Assembly: GCF_001665685.1 (NCBI RefSeq)
Contig: NZ_LZTB01000013.1
Location: 1 to 64,000 of the forward strand
Length of the DNA stretch: 64,000 bases
Direction: 5' to 3'
DNA from: Mycobacterium sp. 852013-50091_SCH5140682
Lineage (GTDB): Bacteria > Actinomycetota > Actinomycetes > Mycobacteriales > Mycobacteriaceae
Position 1 is the stretch's first letter, and each line of letters opens with the position of its first letter. The notes beneath the pieces are model-generated. The model was not told the origin of the DNA. It saw only the letters and a list, made by a program, of their open reading frames with translations, and searched no databases. The position numbers and the translations under genes are program-made. Below are positions 9,452-18,394 of the stretch, piece by piece.

Positions 9452-10915
9452 TTACGGCAAGACGGTTTTCATCAACATCACGTTGTAGGCCGACCACAGC
9501 GACAGGTTGAAGTACAACTCCTTGCCCGTCGACCACGGATGCAGGAACGGCGCGTAGATGCCGCCCGGGAACTGCATCGAGGACACCAACATCTGTTCGG
9601 GACTCCACGGCCCTTGTGGCGCAGGGGCAGTGCGTGCGACGACGTCGTTGGCGCCATTGCAGTAGAGCACCAGATACTGCTTGAGGTACGTGTTGTACTG
9701 GGCTGACATCTCTCCGACCGGACCCGGGATCACCGGGGTGGCCGCGGCAGGATTGCCGGGCACCCAGGAATTGCTGTCGCCGTTCCAGTACTCGTAGCGT
9801 CGTTGATCCGGCACAGCGCCTTGGGGAACTCGGGCGATGTAGGCCGATCCCCCACGCCCTGACGGCGTGCCGAACGTGTAGAGGTACGGGTCACCCGGCC
9901 CTGGCTTGAGGAATGCCCCCATCTGGAAGTTCTCGTTGCCCGGCACAGCGGCAAGCCTGGGCACGGAATCACCCACCGCGCGGATGCTGCTGGGATACAC
10001 CCCCCAGTTCTCGCCGTTGTCCTGGGACACCGCGATGCCCGAGAAATTGGTGTCCCAGAAGCCGTTGTCGCCCCAGCGCTTGATGGACATGAAGTTCAAG
10101 TACTGATTTCTGCCGACCGAGACGCCGGATGTCGGGATGATCCCGACCTCGGTGGGCGCCCACTTGATGCTGTTGACGATCTGCTTGGAAAGCCCCGGCG
10201 CCCACACCGGCGAGCCCGAATAGCGGTTGGCCTTCACGCCATTGGGCACGGAAATGGTCTGCGACAGCGAACCGTCCTGACTGCGGAACAGGGTGTTGTA
10301 GCGCCACTGTTGTCCGCGGACGCTGCAGTAACCGTAGGTATCCCCGAAAGCCATCAGCACCTGATGCGCGCCGGGATCGCCGTTGTCCCACATGATCCCG
10401 AGATCTGTTCCCGAGATGGCGAACCGCTGGATGGTGTTGTTGGGGCTGTCCGGGCCGGTCACCCAACCCACGAGTGACGTTCCGGGCGCGGCCGGTGCAG
10501 GCGCGGCCTCGGGCGCCGGGGCCGGCGCCGCGTTGGGAACGGGCTGAGCCACGTTCGGCTGAGCGGGGTTGTTCGGAACGACAGGACGTGGCGGTGGTTC
10601 CACCGCCGCCTGCTGGCGCACCGGCGCGGAGTGCTGGCTCAACGGCGAGAGCGCGTTGAGGAGCATCTTGGGCAGCTGTCCCAATCGGGGCAGCGGCGCA
10701 CTGTCATTCGCACCGGCAGGCCGGTGACCCGTTGGCGGGCGGTTGAGCCCGGGCAACGCCGGAGTGGCCACGGCGTTGGCGGGCGGCTGGGCAGCGGCGG
10801 CGGCTCCCGTGCACGGTTCGGCGCCCGCGGGAGGGGCGACGCCGATTGCGACGACGAGCCCCATAGCGGCCGCCGACGCCACCGACAGTGATGCGATTCG
10901 AGGACGCGGCGACAT
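9452..10915 (-). CDS. Secreted DUF4185 domain protein
   Basis: A 487-residue exported protein. ATG at 10915 has AAGGGG four bases upstream and starts a Sec signal peptide (hydrophobic ASAAAMGLVVAIGVAPP, cleavage after PAGA). A Pro/Ala-rich linker (about residues 40-155) follows, then a DUF4185 domain with repeated five-bladed-propeller-like blocks: GTDLGIMWDNG, VLMAFGDTYG, YSGSPVWAPG and GNENFQMGAFLKP. DUF4185 is related in fold to glycosidase-like propellers and is common in mycobacterial secreted proteins. No enzymatic activity is established that I know of. It is divergent from the cutinase gene, suggesting a shared cell-surface theme. Confidence 0.88.
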   Translation of the reverse strand: MSPRPRIASLSVASAAAMGLVVAIGVAPPAGAEPCTGAAAAAQPPANAVATPALPGLNRPPTGHRPAGANDSAPLPRLGQLPKMLLNALSPLSQHSAPVRQQAAVEPPPRPVVPNNPAQPNVAQPVPNAAPAPAPEAAPAPAAPGTSLVGWVTGPDSPNNTIQRFAISGTDLGIMWDNGDPGAHQVLMAFGDTYGYCSVRGQQWRYNTLFRSQDGSLSQTISVPNGVKANRYSGSPVWAPGLSKQIVNSIKWAPTEVGIIPTSGVSVGRNQYLNFMSIKRWGDNGFWDTNFSGIAVSQDNGENWGVYPSSIRAVGDSVPRLAAVPGNENFQMGAFLKPGPGDPYLYTFGTPSGRGGSAYIARVPQGAVPDQRRYEYWNGDSNSWVPGNPAAATPVIPGPVGEMSAQYNTYLKQYLVLYCNGANDVVARTAPAPQGPWSPEQMLVSSMQFPGGIYAPFLHPWSTGKELYFNLSLWSAYNVMLMKTVLP

Positions 10916-11201
10916 CTCACCCCTTCCAGAGGGCACGACGTCCCATTGACGTCACTAGCTGACTGATGTGACGATAGTGACCGAAGTGAAGGTTGCTGCT
11001 CCTGATGCATCGATAGGTATGCTTCTGTGACCGTGTCGCAACCGTCGGCGTCCGGGCCCAAGGCCTCCGGTGTGGTATTTCGGTCCACCCCCGGACGCAC
11101 GGCGAATTCGCGACAGCTGTGCGTATTGTGCTGCCCGCAAACAGGATTCACCGCGCCAAAAAGCGGTGCCTGCGGGTTCTCAACAGGTGAACAGCAATAA
11201 A

Positions 11202-12137
11202 ATGTCGTTCAACTGGCGCGCGCACATCGTTTCCATGTGTCAGCATGTGTGCGTGGAGGCACGCCACATCGCTCTTCTGATCGGCGCCGCGACAGCGGTG
11301 CCGACGATATTGCTGGGCGCGCCAACGTTATCCGCGCAGGCGGCCACGTGCCCCGACGCCGAAGTGATCTTCGCCCGCGGAACCACTGAAGACCCGGGCC
11401 TCGGCCCCACGGGTGAAGCATTCGTCAATTCCCTGCGGTCGCGTCTCAGTGGCAAAACCGTTGGCGTGTACGCGGTCGACTACCCCGCCACGATGGACTT
11501 CCCGACCGCCGTCGACGGCATCTCGGACGCCCGCGCACACGTCCTGGCCACCGCATCGAACTGCCCGCGCACCAAGATGGTGATCGGCGGGTTCTCCCAA
11601 GGCGCCGCCATCGCAGGCTTCGTCACCGCCAGCGTGGTTCCTGACGGCGTTCACGCGACGGACGTGCCCACCCCGCTGCCGCCCGACATCTCCGATCACG
11701 TCGCCGCGGTGGCCCTCTTCGGCAAACCGTCGACGCGGTTCATGAAAGCCATCAGCGAGCCACCGATCGCCATCGGCCCGCTCTACGCGGCCAAGACCAT
11801 CGACCTGTGCGTCGACAATGATCTCGTCTGCGCATCCGACGGTAGAAGCTTCTCCGCGCACAATCAGTACGAAGAAGCCGGCATGGTCGACAAGGGCGCA
11901 TCATTCGTCGCCAACCAGCTCCAGGCCAGCTGGGCCGCCGACGCTATCGCGAATCCGCCGGCGGCCGGACCCGCACCAGGCCCGGCCCCGGCACCCGCCG
12001 CACCCGCGACCTTGACGCCGCTGCCGGCCGCACCCGCGCCCTCGCAGCACCTCCCGGCGACGGTTGCCGCACCGGGTCCGGCACCAGCGGCGACGCCCTC
12101 CCCTGTACCGCAGGCCCCCGCCGCACCGCTCACCTAG
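11202..12137 (+). CDS. Cutinase-family serine esterase, secreted
   Basis: About 311 residues. An N-terminal export signal (HIALLIGAATAVPTILLGAPTLSAQA) is followed by the cutinase fold: CPDAEVIFARGTTEDPGLG, the nucleophile elbow GGFSQGAA (Ser), a disulphide-framed CVDNDLVCASDG with the catalytic Asp, and a downstream His (FSAHNQY). The last 75 residues are Pro/Ala-rich, a common wall-spanning tail in mycobacterial Culp proteins. These enzymes hydrolyse lipid or phospholipid esters outside the cell. The start is uncertain: ATG at 11202 or 11236 would both give the signal peptide. Its stop overlaps the convergent acyltransferase by eight bases. Confidence 0.9.
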   Translation: MSFNWRAHIVSMCQHVCVEARHIALLIGAATAVPTILLGAPTLSAQAATCPDAEVIFARGTTEDPGLGPTGEAFVNSLRSRLSGKTVGVYAVDYPATMDFPTAVDGISDARAHVLATASNCPRTKMVIGGFSQGAAIAGFVTASVVPDGVHATDVPTPLPPDISDHVAAVALFGKPSTRFMKAISEPPIAIGPLYAAKTIDLCVDNDLVCASDGRSFSAHNQYEEAGMVDKGASFVANQLQASWAADAIANPPAAGPAPGPAPAPAAPATLTPLPAAPAPSQHLPATVAAPGPAPAATPSPVPQAPAAPLT

Positions 12138-12993
12138 CCGGTAAGGCGCATCCAGGCGGCATCACGGCCGCTCCCCAGGCCCAGGGCGCCAGGTTGCGGA
12201 ATGGGTCGCCTGCACGGATCTCCTGCAACTCGGCCAGGTCGGATTCGAGTGTCGACTTGGTCTTCGCCCGGACCGTGGCCACCCAGTCGTCGGCCGCGAC
12301 ATCCGCCGGACGTGCGGTGTCGATGGGCGCGGAGAACCGGGCGTACAGGCGCTGCGGGCGCGGCACCAGGGTGGGACCGATACCGCGCATCAGCTGGATC
12401 GCCATATCCGTTCGCCCACTGAGTAATTCGCTGGCACGCCCGCTCACGCGCGACCATACTCCTTCTCGCGTTGTCAGGATCTTGTACACGTCGTCGCCAC
12501 CGATCACGGCCGCGGTCACGATCGGGTAGCTGTGCTCGGCCGCGAGCCGGGCGAATCCGGCGCGGTCCCCCCACAGCAGTGTGTAGAGCTCGTCTTTGGC
12601 CTTGGCGATTTCCCGGCCACCACCGGGGAACACCAGGATGGGCTCGTTGGCCGACATCAACTCTCCCGCGGCGCGAGGTTCACCCACGATGCCGCCACCG
12701 GCCGCGACGAACTCGGCGGGAAGTCCCTTGAGCTTGCCGAACTGTCGATCCATCAGCGCCCGGACACGAATACCCAGATGGCGTTGCACCTCATAGAGAA
12801 TCAGCCCGATTTCCGTCGACGCCACGGCGGTGTGGTTGCCCACGATGAGGAATCTGCCGTCGACAGGCAGGTTTTCAAGCCCGTCGACATAGGGTTTGTA
12901 CACTGGCCGGACGTGGTCCCACTTTCGCGCGGCCGCCAGGATGCCTTTCTCGATAAGGTCAATCCGGGCCTGTCTGTCGTTGAGCGACTTCAT
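12130..12993 (-). CDS. Lysophospholipid acyltransferase (PlsC-like) family protein
   Basis: A 287-residue membrane-associated acyltransferase-like protein. The N-terminal block FLIVGNHTAVASTEIGL matches the usual NHxxxxD position, and ILVFPGGGREIAKAKDELYTLLWGDRAGFARLA matches the FPEG substrate-binding block. The canonical Asp of the HX4D dyad is Ser here, so the catalytic arrangement is altered or shifted. The start codon overlaps the stop of the upstream TetR gene as ATGA, so the two are translationally coupled. A role in phospholipid or triacylglycerol synthesis is inferred from family, and the TetR partner suggests control by an acyl or lipid signal. Confidence 0.82.
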   Translation of the reverse strand: MKSLNDRQARIDLIEKGILAAARKWDHVRPVYKPYVDGLENLPVDGRFLIVGNHTAVASTEIGLILYEVQRHLGIRVRALMDRQFGKLKGLPAEFVAAGGGIVGEPRAAGELMSANEPILVFPGGGREIAKAKDELYTLLWGDRAGFARLAAEHSYPIVTAAVIGGDDVYKILTTREGVWSRVSGRASELLSGRTDMAIQLMRGIGPTLVPRPQRLYARFSAPIDTARPADVAADDWVATVRAKTKSTLESDLAELQEIRAGDPFRNLAPWAWGAAVMPPGCALPAR

Positions 12994-13607
12994 GATTGAC
13001 CTTCCATGACGGCGTGCATCCGCACGGCGATGTGACGGACGTGCGGTGCCGGGGAATCCGCCCCCTCGGTCCCGGGTGACGTAGCCATCCACCGGTCCAT
13101 GCCGAGGCGGACAGCGGTGACAGCCAACGCGGCAATCACTGTGGGGTCATCGGCGTCGTCGATGCGCTCCCCGGCCCGTTCGGCGATGGTGTCGGCGATC
13201 TGTTGCGCGAGATGGTCAACCCGTGCGAGGAACGCTGCCAGGACGCTGGGATGCTCGGAGGCCACCGTCAGCGCCTCTTTCATCACCTCACGTTGAGGCG
13301 GCAGCTCAGCCACGTTCGCCATCAGCAGGTCGATGACATCGGTGAGCATCTGCCGAGGGCTGCAGGGCCCGGCGGCGATGAACGTGCGCACTCGATCGGC
13401 CGCAAGCTCGAACGGCCCGTGTACGAGCGCCGCTTCCTTGCTGGAGAAGTAATTGAAGAAGGTGCGCTGCGAGATCCCGGCGCGGGCACTGATCGCGTCG
13501 ACCGTCACCTTGTCGAAGCCCTCATCGCGGGCCAGTTCCAAGGTGGCGCGGTGGATCTCCGTCGCCGTCTCACGGCGCCGTCGCTGACGTAGCCCTTCGG
13601 ATTCCAC
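12990..13607 (-). CDS. TetR-family transcriptional regulator
   Basis: A TetR regulator of 205 residues when started at GTG 13607. The helix-turn-helix is KVTVDAISARAGISQRTFFNYFSSKEAAL, close to the mycobacterial AcrR-type group. The frame stays open upstream to 13715, which would add an odd Cys-rich VCRVCRVCRVC stretch encoded by a 9-base repeat. I reject that because AATAAT (13619-13614, a -10 box) lies six bases before the GTG, the spacing of a leaderless mycobacterial transcript. The stop overlaps the acyltransferase start (ATGA), so it probably regulates that gene and itself. Confidence 0.87.
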   Translation of the reverse strand: MESEGLRQRRRRETATEIHRATLELARDEGFDKVTVDAISARAGISQRTFFNYFSSKEAALVHGPFELAADRVRTFIAAGPCSPRQMLTDVIDLLMANVAELPPQREVMKEALTVASEHPSVLAAFLARVDHLAQQIADTIAERAGERIDDADDPTVIAALAVTAVRLGMDRWMATSPGTEGADSPAPHVRHIAVRMHAVMEGQS

Positions 13608-13618
13608 ACCATGATTAT

Positions 13619-13672
13619 TGCAGACTCTGCAGACTCTGCAGACTCTGCAAACTTTGCACACTACGCAGACGT
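13619..13672. repeat. Tandem 9-base repeats in tetR promoter
   Basis: TGCAGACTC occurs three times in perfect tandem (13619-13645), followed by three decayed units (TGCAAACTT, TGCACACTA, CGCAGACGT). The junction forms the perfect palindrome TGCAAA-C-TTTGCA at 13646-13658, a candidate operator. The array occupies the -35 and upstream region of the tetR promoter, where copy-number change would alter regulation. Confidence 0.85.
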
Positions 13673-13817
13673 GCTGACGGTCGCATTCCTCGACTGCAGC
13701 TGTTTGCTCAGTCAACGACGACCTCGTTCGCCGTCTGCGGTTTTCGAGTGTTTTCGTCTTTTGCCGAGATCAATTGCTCACACGTTGCTACCGTGCGGCC
13801 AGACGAGAGGAACACTC

Positions 13818-14288
13818 ATGCGTGTCACCCCGAACACCTGTGCTCTTGCAGCCCTCGCGGTTGCCGTCGGTCTCACGGCCTCCGCCTGCAACGGCTCGAC
13901 GGAATCGGCGGCTCAGACAACGACACCTGCCGCAGCTCCGGCGGCCGTGGACCTGCCGTCGCTGATTCCGGCGCCTGCTGACACCCAGCAGACCAAGGGC
14001 CCCAATCAGATCGCCGACAACGGCATTCACATGTTCTACCAAGTCAACGGCGCACCCAACGACGTCCTCAACGCCTATAAGTCGGCGCTCGAGAGCAAGG
14101 GTTGGCAGGTGACGACCATCGTGACATCGGCAGGCGGCAGCTCGGGTGGCGGCGCCACCTACACCGGAACCCACGGCGACGCATACGGCGTGTTCGACGG
14201 CGGCGGGTACAACACCAGCACCTTCATCGACGTCTGCACGTGGCCGGCCAAACCGGCAAACCCGAATTGCAGCCGCAGCGACCGGTAG
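13818..14288 (+). CDS. Putative lipoprotein
   Basis: A 156-residue exported protein beginning MRVTPNTCALAALAVAVGLTASAC, a lipoprotein signal with the lipid-modified Cys at residue 24. A short Ala/Thr/Pro linker leads to a compact domain containing GPNQIADNGIHMFYQVNGAPNDVLNAYKSALESKGWQV and a Gly-rich C-terminus with two Cys (CTWPAKPANPNC). The start has GAGAGGAA upstream. The fold of the central domain looks like those of small BLUF- or PASTA-sized envelope proteins, but I do not recognise a named family. Mycobacteria carry many such lipoproteins of unknown role. Confidence 0.8.
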   Translation: MRVTPNTCALAALAVAVGLTASACNGSTESAAQTTTPAAAPAAVDLPSLIPAPADTQQTKGPNQIADNGIHMFYQVNGAPNDVLNAYKSALESKGWQVTTIVTSAGGSSGGGATYTGTHGDAYGVFDGGGYNTSTFIDVCTWPAKPANPNCSRSDR

Positions 14289-14433
14289 GCGCCGCGCCCG
14301 TTTGACACACCGATCCCACTGCCAGCGACACCGGTGCGAGCGTTACTTGCGCCCAACAGGTTTGGAACTGACGAAACTGGCAATTCCTCCTCGCGACAGA
14401 TTTTCCGTTGCTACCTAGAGGATCGGACTGACC

Positions 14434-14589
14434 ATGATTGTGCTCGGCATCATCCTTCTGTTGATCGGCTACTTCACCGGGTTGTCGATCCTGTACACGA
14501 TCGGTGGCATCCTCGTGGTGATCGGGGTCATCCTGTGGATCCTCGGCGCTGTCGGCCGCCCTGTCGGCGGGCGCAAAGTCTGGTTCTAG
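14434..14589 (+). CDS. Small membrane protein (DUF6131-like)
   Basis: A 51-residue protein, almost entirely two hydrophobic helices (MIVLGIILLLIGYFTG and ILYTIGGILVVIGVILWILG) ending in a basic tail VGGRKVW. This sequence pattern matches the small DUF6131 membrane proteins common in mycobacteria. GAGGA lies eleven bases before the ATG. The function is unknown. Its stop faces the aconitase stop across a 24-base gap. Confidence 0.8.
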   Translation: MIVLGIILLLIGYFTGLSILYTIGGILVVIGVILWILGAVGRPVGGRKVWF

Positions 14590-14613
14590 CCCAGCGGTGG
14601 AGGCGCTACGGCC

Positions 14614-16587
14614 CTACTCCGCCAGCAGCGGGATCACTCCGCCTGCAAGCACGGCCATGACCTGGCGCTTCGACAGTCGATGAGACAACGCGACGTCGAT
14701 GCGCCGGGTCTGGTCGTGGGCCGTCAGCGGCGTCCCCGCCCGCAGCGCATCACGCACTCCGTCGATACGCAGCACATCGCCTTGGGCGATTCGGTCGTAG
14801 TCCTCCGGGTTTGCGAACTCGAGCGCGAGGATGCCGAAATTCGCCAGGTTCTGCCAGTGAATCCGGGCAAACGATTTGGCAATCACCACCCGCAGGCCCA
14901 GATATCGCGGAGTGATGGCAGCGTGCTCACGCGATGAGCCCTGACCGTAGTTCTCTCCACCGAGGATCACATGCCCAGTGCCGGAGGCGATCTCAGCCGC
15001 CCGCGCGGGGTACGTCTCATCGATCTGGGTGAACGTGAACTCGGCCAGCTTCGGGATGTTGGACCGAAATGGCAAAGCCCGACCGGCCGGGGAGATTTCG
15101 TCAGTGGAGATGTTGTCGCCGACTTTCAACAACACCGGCGCTTCGATGTGGTCCGGAATCGGGTCGAAGTCAGGCAGGCCGGAAATGTTGGGTCCCTTGA
15201 CCAACTCCACCTGCCGCGCTTCGGATTCGGGCAGCGGCGCCACCAGCATGGCGGTGTTCACCGACGCGTGAGAAGGCAGATTCAACTCCGGGTAGGCCAG
15301 ACCGAGCTGCTCGGCCAGATCACGCGGGTCGGTGATCTGACCCGTCAACGCCGCGGCCGCAGCCGTCTCCGGCGAGCACAGCCACACAGCGTCCTCGCGG
15401 GTGCCGGAACGACCGGGGAAGTTGCGGGGCATGGTGCGCAACGAGTTTCGGCCTACCGCGGGCGCCTGCCCCATCCCGATACAACCCATGCACCCCGATT
15501 GGTGGATCCGCGCTCCGGCGCGGATCAACTCGAACGTCGCCCCCATCTTCGTCAAATCCTCCAGGATTTCGCGCGACGACGGGTTGACGTCAAAGCTCAC
15601 CGCGCTGTCGGTTTGGCGGCCGCTGACCATCGCGGCAACGATGGCGAAGTCCCGCAGTCCGGGGTTCGCCGACGATCCCACCACCACCTGGGCAACCGGT
15701 TCGCCGGCAACCTCGCGGACCGGCACCACATTGCCCGGTGACGTGGGTTTGGCGATCAGCGGCTCGAGTGTCGACAGGTCGATCTGTTCGGCGATGTCAT
15801 AACGCGCACCATCGTCGGCCAGCAACTCGGTGTAGTCGTCCTCCCGGTCCTCTGCGCGCAGGAACTCCCTGACCGCACTGTCAGCGGGGAACACCGAGGT
15901 GGTGGCCCCGAGCTCGGCGCCCATGTTGGCGATCACGTGGCGGTCCATCGCGCTCAGCGTGGCGACGCCCGGCCCGTGGTACTCGATGATCCGGTGCACC
16001 CCACCTTTGACGCCATGGCGGCGCAGCATCTCCAGGATGACGTCCTTGGCCGAACACCACTGCGGCAGTTCGCCGGTCAACTCCACACCCCAGATCTCCG
16101 GCATTCGGATGTAGAGCGGACGACCGGCCATGGCGAGCGCGACCTCCAATCCCCCGACGCCGATGGCCAGCATGCCCAGCGCGCCGCAGGCCGGCGTGTG
16201 CGAATCCGAGCCCACCATCGTCACGCCCGGTTTGCCGAACCGCTGCATGTGGGTCGGATGCGAGACGCCATTGCCGGGCTTTGAGAACCACACGCCGTAC
16301 CGCCGGGACGCGGACAACAGAAATTCGTGATCCTGCGCGTTCTTCTCGTCAGTCTGCAGCAAATTGTGGTCGATGTACTGGGCGCTGAGCTCGGTGCGCA
16401 CGCGGTCCAGCCCGAGGGCTTCCAGCTCCTGCATCACCAGGGTGCCGGTCGCGTCCTGTGTCAACGTCTGATCGATGCGTAACCCGATCTCCTCGCCGGG
16501 ACGCATCTGCCCGTCGACGAGGTGCGATCCGATCAATTTGGCTGCGAGGGTGTAGGGCCCTTCCTCACCGGGAAAATCAGTCGGCAT
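14614..16587 (-). CDS. Aconitate hydratase
   Basis: A 657-residue aconitase that interconverts citrate and isocitrate with a [4Fe-4S] cluster in the cytoplasm. The core includes FSKPGNGVSHPTHM, the GSDSHTPACGALGMLAIGVGGLEVA block with a cluster Cys in the usual position, and IHQSGCMGCIGMGQAP, which provides the other two cluster cysteines. The C-terminal swivel domain has ENYGQGSSREHAA. The length is that of the short bacterial/mitochondrial-like type, clearly shorter than the roughly 900-residue AcnA of mycobacteria, so this is probably a second aconitase. AGGAG sits five bases before ATG 16587. Alternative substrates such as methylaconitate or homoaconitate are possible. Confidence 0.92.
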   Translation of the reverse strand: MPTDFPGEEGPYTLAAKLIGSHLVDGQMRPGEEIGLRIDQTLTQDATGTLVMQELEALGLDRVRTELSAQYIDHNLLQTDEKNAQDHEFLLSASRRYGVWFSKPGNGVSHPTHMQRFGKPGVTMVGSDSHTPACGALGMLAIGVGGLEVALAMAGRPLYIRMPEIWGVELTGELPQWCSAKDVILEMLRRHGVKGGVHRIIEYHGPGVATLSAMDRHVIANMGAELGATTSVFPADSAVREFLRAEDREDDYTELLADDGARYDIAEQIDLSTLEPLIAKPTSPGNVVPVREVAGEPVAQVVVGSSANPGLRDFAIVAAMVSGRQTDSAVSFDVNPSSREILEDLTKMGATFELIRAGARIHQSGCMGCIGMGQAPAVGRNSLRTMPRNFPGRSGTREDAVWLCSPETAAAAALTGQITDPRDLAEQLGLAYPELNLPSHASVNTAMLVAPLPESEARQVELVKGPNISGLPDFDPIPDHIEAPVLLKVGDNISTDEISPAGRALPFRSNIPKLAEFTFTQIDETYPARAAEIASGTGHVILGGENYGQGSSREHAAITPRYLGLRVVIAKSFARIHWQNLANFGILALEFANPEDYDRIAQGDVLRIDGVRDALRAGTPLTAHDQTRRIDVALSHRLSKRQVMAVLAGGVIPLLAE

Positions 16588-16742
16588 CTCAACTCCTGCC
16601 AGTTACCTGTCCGGCGCCGCCCGTCGGCGCCGTCCTTAGGAGTTCCCATTGAGCTGCGCGGCTAATAGCGGTTGGCGCGATTACCGGAGTGCTCCGGCGG
16701 GAATCCGCATGCCTCCCGCGCCGAACTCTTGTCAGCGTGAGC

Positions 16743-17453
16743 CTACGGTTTCTGCCACGGCGGCTTCTCGACCCGTGCGGCTATCTGTTGGGCGATCTTG
16801 ACGGCCGAGTCCGCAGGGTTGGCGCTGCACGTGTTGACGTCGACCACGACGTTGTTGTGCGCGGTCAGGGCCCGACCACAGGCCCAGCCGCCCGCCTGCG
16901 CGTTGGACTGGGTGCTGAGGGTGCTCAGCATCCCGTCCTTGTCCGATATGGGTGCCACGTCCCACTGGGTGCCGGACTGTGTGTGCCTGTAGTGCGTGCA
17001 CGCGGGCCACTGTTTGGCCGAAGCGTCGTAGAACGCCTTGGCCTGATCGGCGCTTCCGTAGAGAACCACCGCCTGATGGGCGTAGTGGACGAAGGTGTCG
17101 GGCTCCCTCATGGTCACATCGAAGACGTTGGTGTAACCACTGTTCGCATAGATGGGCGCCTGCACCGCACCGTCGATCGCCAGACAATCTCGAGGCTCCA
17201 TCGTCGCGCTGTCGTCAGACATTTCGGTGTTGGTCGACGTCACGACCATGCCCCCGGCCGCCATGGTCGCGTTGATCTCCTCCGGCGAAAGCAGCAACGC
17301 GGGCAGGATCTTTGGGGCCAGCGGCAACGGAGCAAACGACGTGATCATGGGCGTGGTCGGCGTTTTCGCGGCCGGTTGCTCCTGTGACTGGCCACAGCCC
17401 GCCGCAAGGATGCAAGCAGCACTGACGGTGATCGCGGTTGCCACAAAGCGCAT
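16743..17453 (-). CDS. PknH-like sensor-domain lipoprotein
   Basis: A 236-residue exported protein starting MRFVATAITVSAACILAAGC, with a lipobox (LAAGC) and acylated Cys at residue 20. The body matches the extracellular sensor domain family of PknH (PknH_C): LLLSPEEINATMAAGGM near the N-terminus and NTEMSDDSATMEPRDC, then WPACTHYRHTQSG and GGWACGRALTAHNNVVVDVNTC. The four Cys of the family, which form two disulphides, are visible. Such free-standing copies are probably ligand-binding partners at the cell surface. The ligand is unknown. Confidence 0.87.
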   Translation of the reverse strand: MRFVATAITVSAACILAAGCGQSQEQPAAKTPTTPMITSFAPLPLAPKILPALLLSPEEINATMAAGGMVVTSTNTEMSDDSATMEPRDCLAIDGAVQAPIYANSGYTNVFDVTMREPDTFVHYAHQAVVLYGSADQAKAFYDASAKQWPACTHYRHTQSGTQWDVAPISDKDGMLSTLSTQSNAQAGGWACGRALTAHNNVVVDVNTCSANPADSAVKIAQQIAARVEKPPWQKP

Positions 17454-17748
17454 GTGTCGTCCCCTATGTCTGCGCCAGCACATCTGAGTCGCGGTGACTA
17501 TTTTCCTACCCTTGATGTGTCCAGGGAAACAACAAAGTCGTTTTCAGCGCGGGACATCCCACGCGACATGTGAAGACTTTGCTAAACCGTTACCGAATCA
17601 CCACCACCGGGGCACAGCGAGTCGACAACCCTTGAGCCGGGTGTCCCAACCTGGATCAGGACTTTTCGCTCGAAAACTTCTGCGCGGCAATGGGGATGGG
17701 TATCAGGTCCTCTCGACGAGAGGCACCGTTTCTGCTTCGACTGCGCAG

Positions 17749-18198
17749 TTACGGTTCGCACACGAACGTCGGCGACGACGTCCAGGTCGCCGTGGAGCCG
17801 GGGTGCGTTGTGTCATAGGTGGTTCCAGACGCCGTGCCGTCACCTCTCACATTGCCTTCGTAGTGTCCGACCGAACCGTTGTCCCAGTACACGTCCATGA
17901 AGATAAAGTTCCCATCGATAACACCCTTGGGCGAACCGTGCATCCTGGGCACGGGGTCATTTGATGGCCGGCCTATCGCTGTCCCAGAGGGCGTTCGGGG
18001 GAAATTAACCTGGGCACCGCTGAAACTCATGGTCCAACCGTTGGACTGGTAGAAATCGTTGCCCTGGCCGAAATCCCACTGTGCACAATCGTCCGCGTGG
18101 GCCAACGGAGCGGTTGTAGCCAACGCAAGAACACTTGCTCCCGTCGTGCAGGCGGCCCGCGCCGCGGTGGCCAGTTTCTTGCGGGTAATGGTGTTCAT
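17749..18198 (-). CDS. Secreted protein of unknown function
   Basis: A 149-residue protein with a Sec signal (MNTITRKKLATAARAACTTGASVLALATTAPLAHA) cut near residue 35. It is followed by a Trp/Gly-rich mature part containing CAQWDFGQGNDFYQSNGW, NFIFMDVYWDNGSVGHYEGNV and a C-terminal Cys (FVCEP). Two Cys in the mature part could form one disulphide linking the ends. GGGAGGA is a strong ribosome site before ATG 18198. I recognise the general mycobacterial exported type but not a named family. The gap between it and the PknH-like gene (17454-17748) holds no other gene. Confidence 0.8.
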   Translation of the reverse strand: MNTITRKKLATAARAACTTGASVLALATTAPLAHADDCAQWDFGQGNDFYQSNGWTMSFSGAQVNFPRTPSGTAIGRPSNDPVPRMHGSPKGVIDGNFIFMDVYWDNGSVGHYEGNVRGDGTASGTTYDTTHPGSTATWTSSPTFVCEP

Positions 18199-18394
18199 GA
18201 TGTGTTCCTCCCTTGAGTCCCAGACTCGCTCGCATTCACGAGCAGGACACCGCGGGGTGTCCTACAGCCAAGACTGGCACCGCCGTGGCAGCCGTGGTAG
18301 AGGTTCGGCCAGAAGTTCTGGGTTTGCCGTCCGGCTAGACGCGGCCAGCAATCCTCAGAGGCGCCGAGCATGACCCAGCACTCCTACGACTAAA

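Noticed and set aside
13619-13672. CRISPR-like repeat array.
   Set aside because: The units are 9 bases and in direct tandem, with no spacers and no cas genes.
13608-13715. N-terminal extension of the TetR protein with a VCRVCRVC metal-binding-like motif.
   Set aside because: It is produced by the DNA repeat. A -10 box before GTG 13607 and the normal family N-terminus favour the shorter protein.
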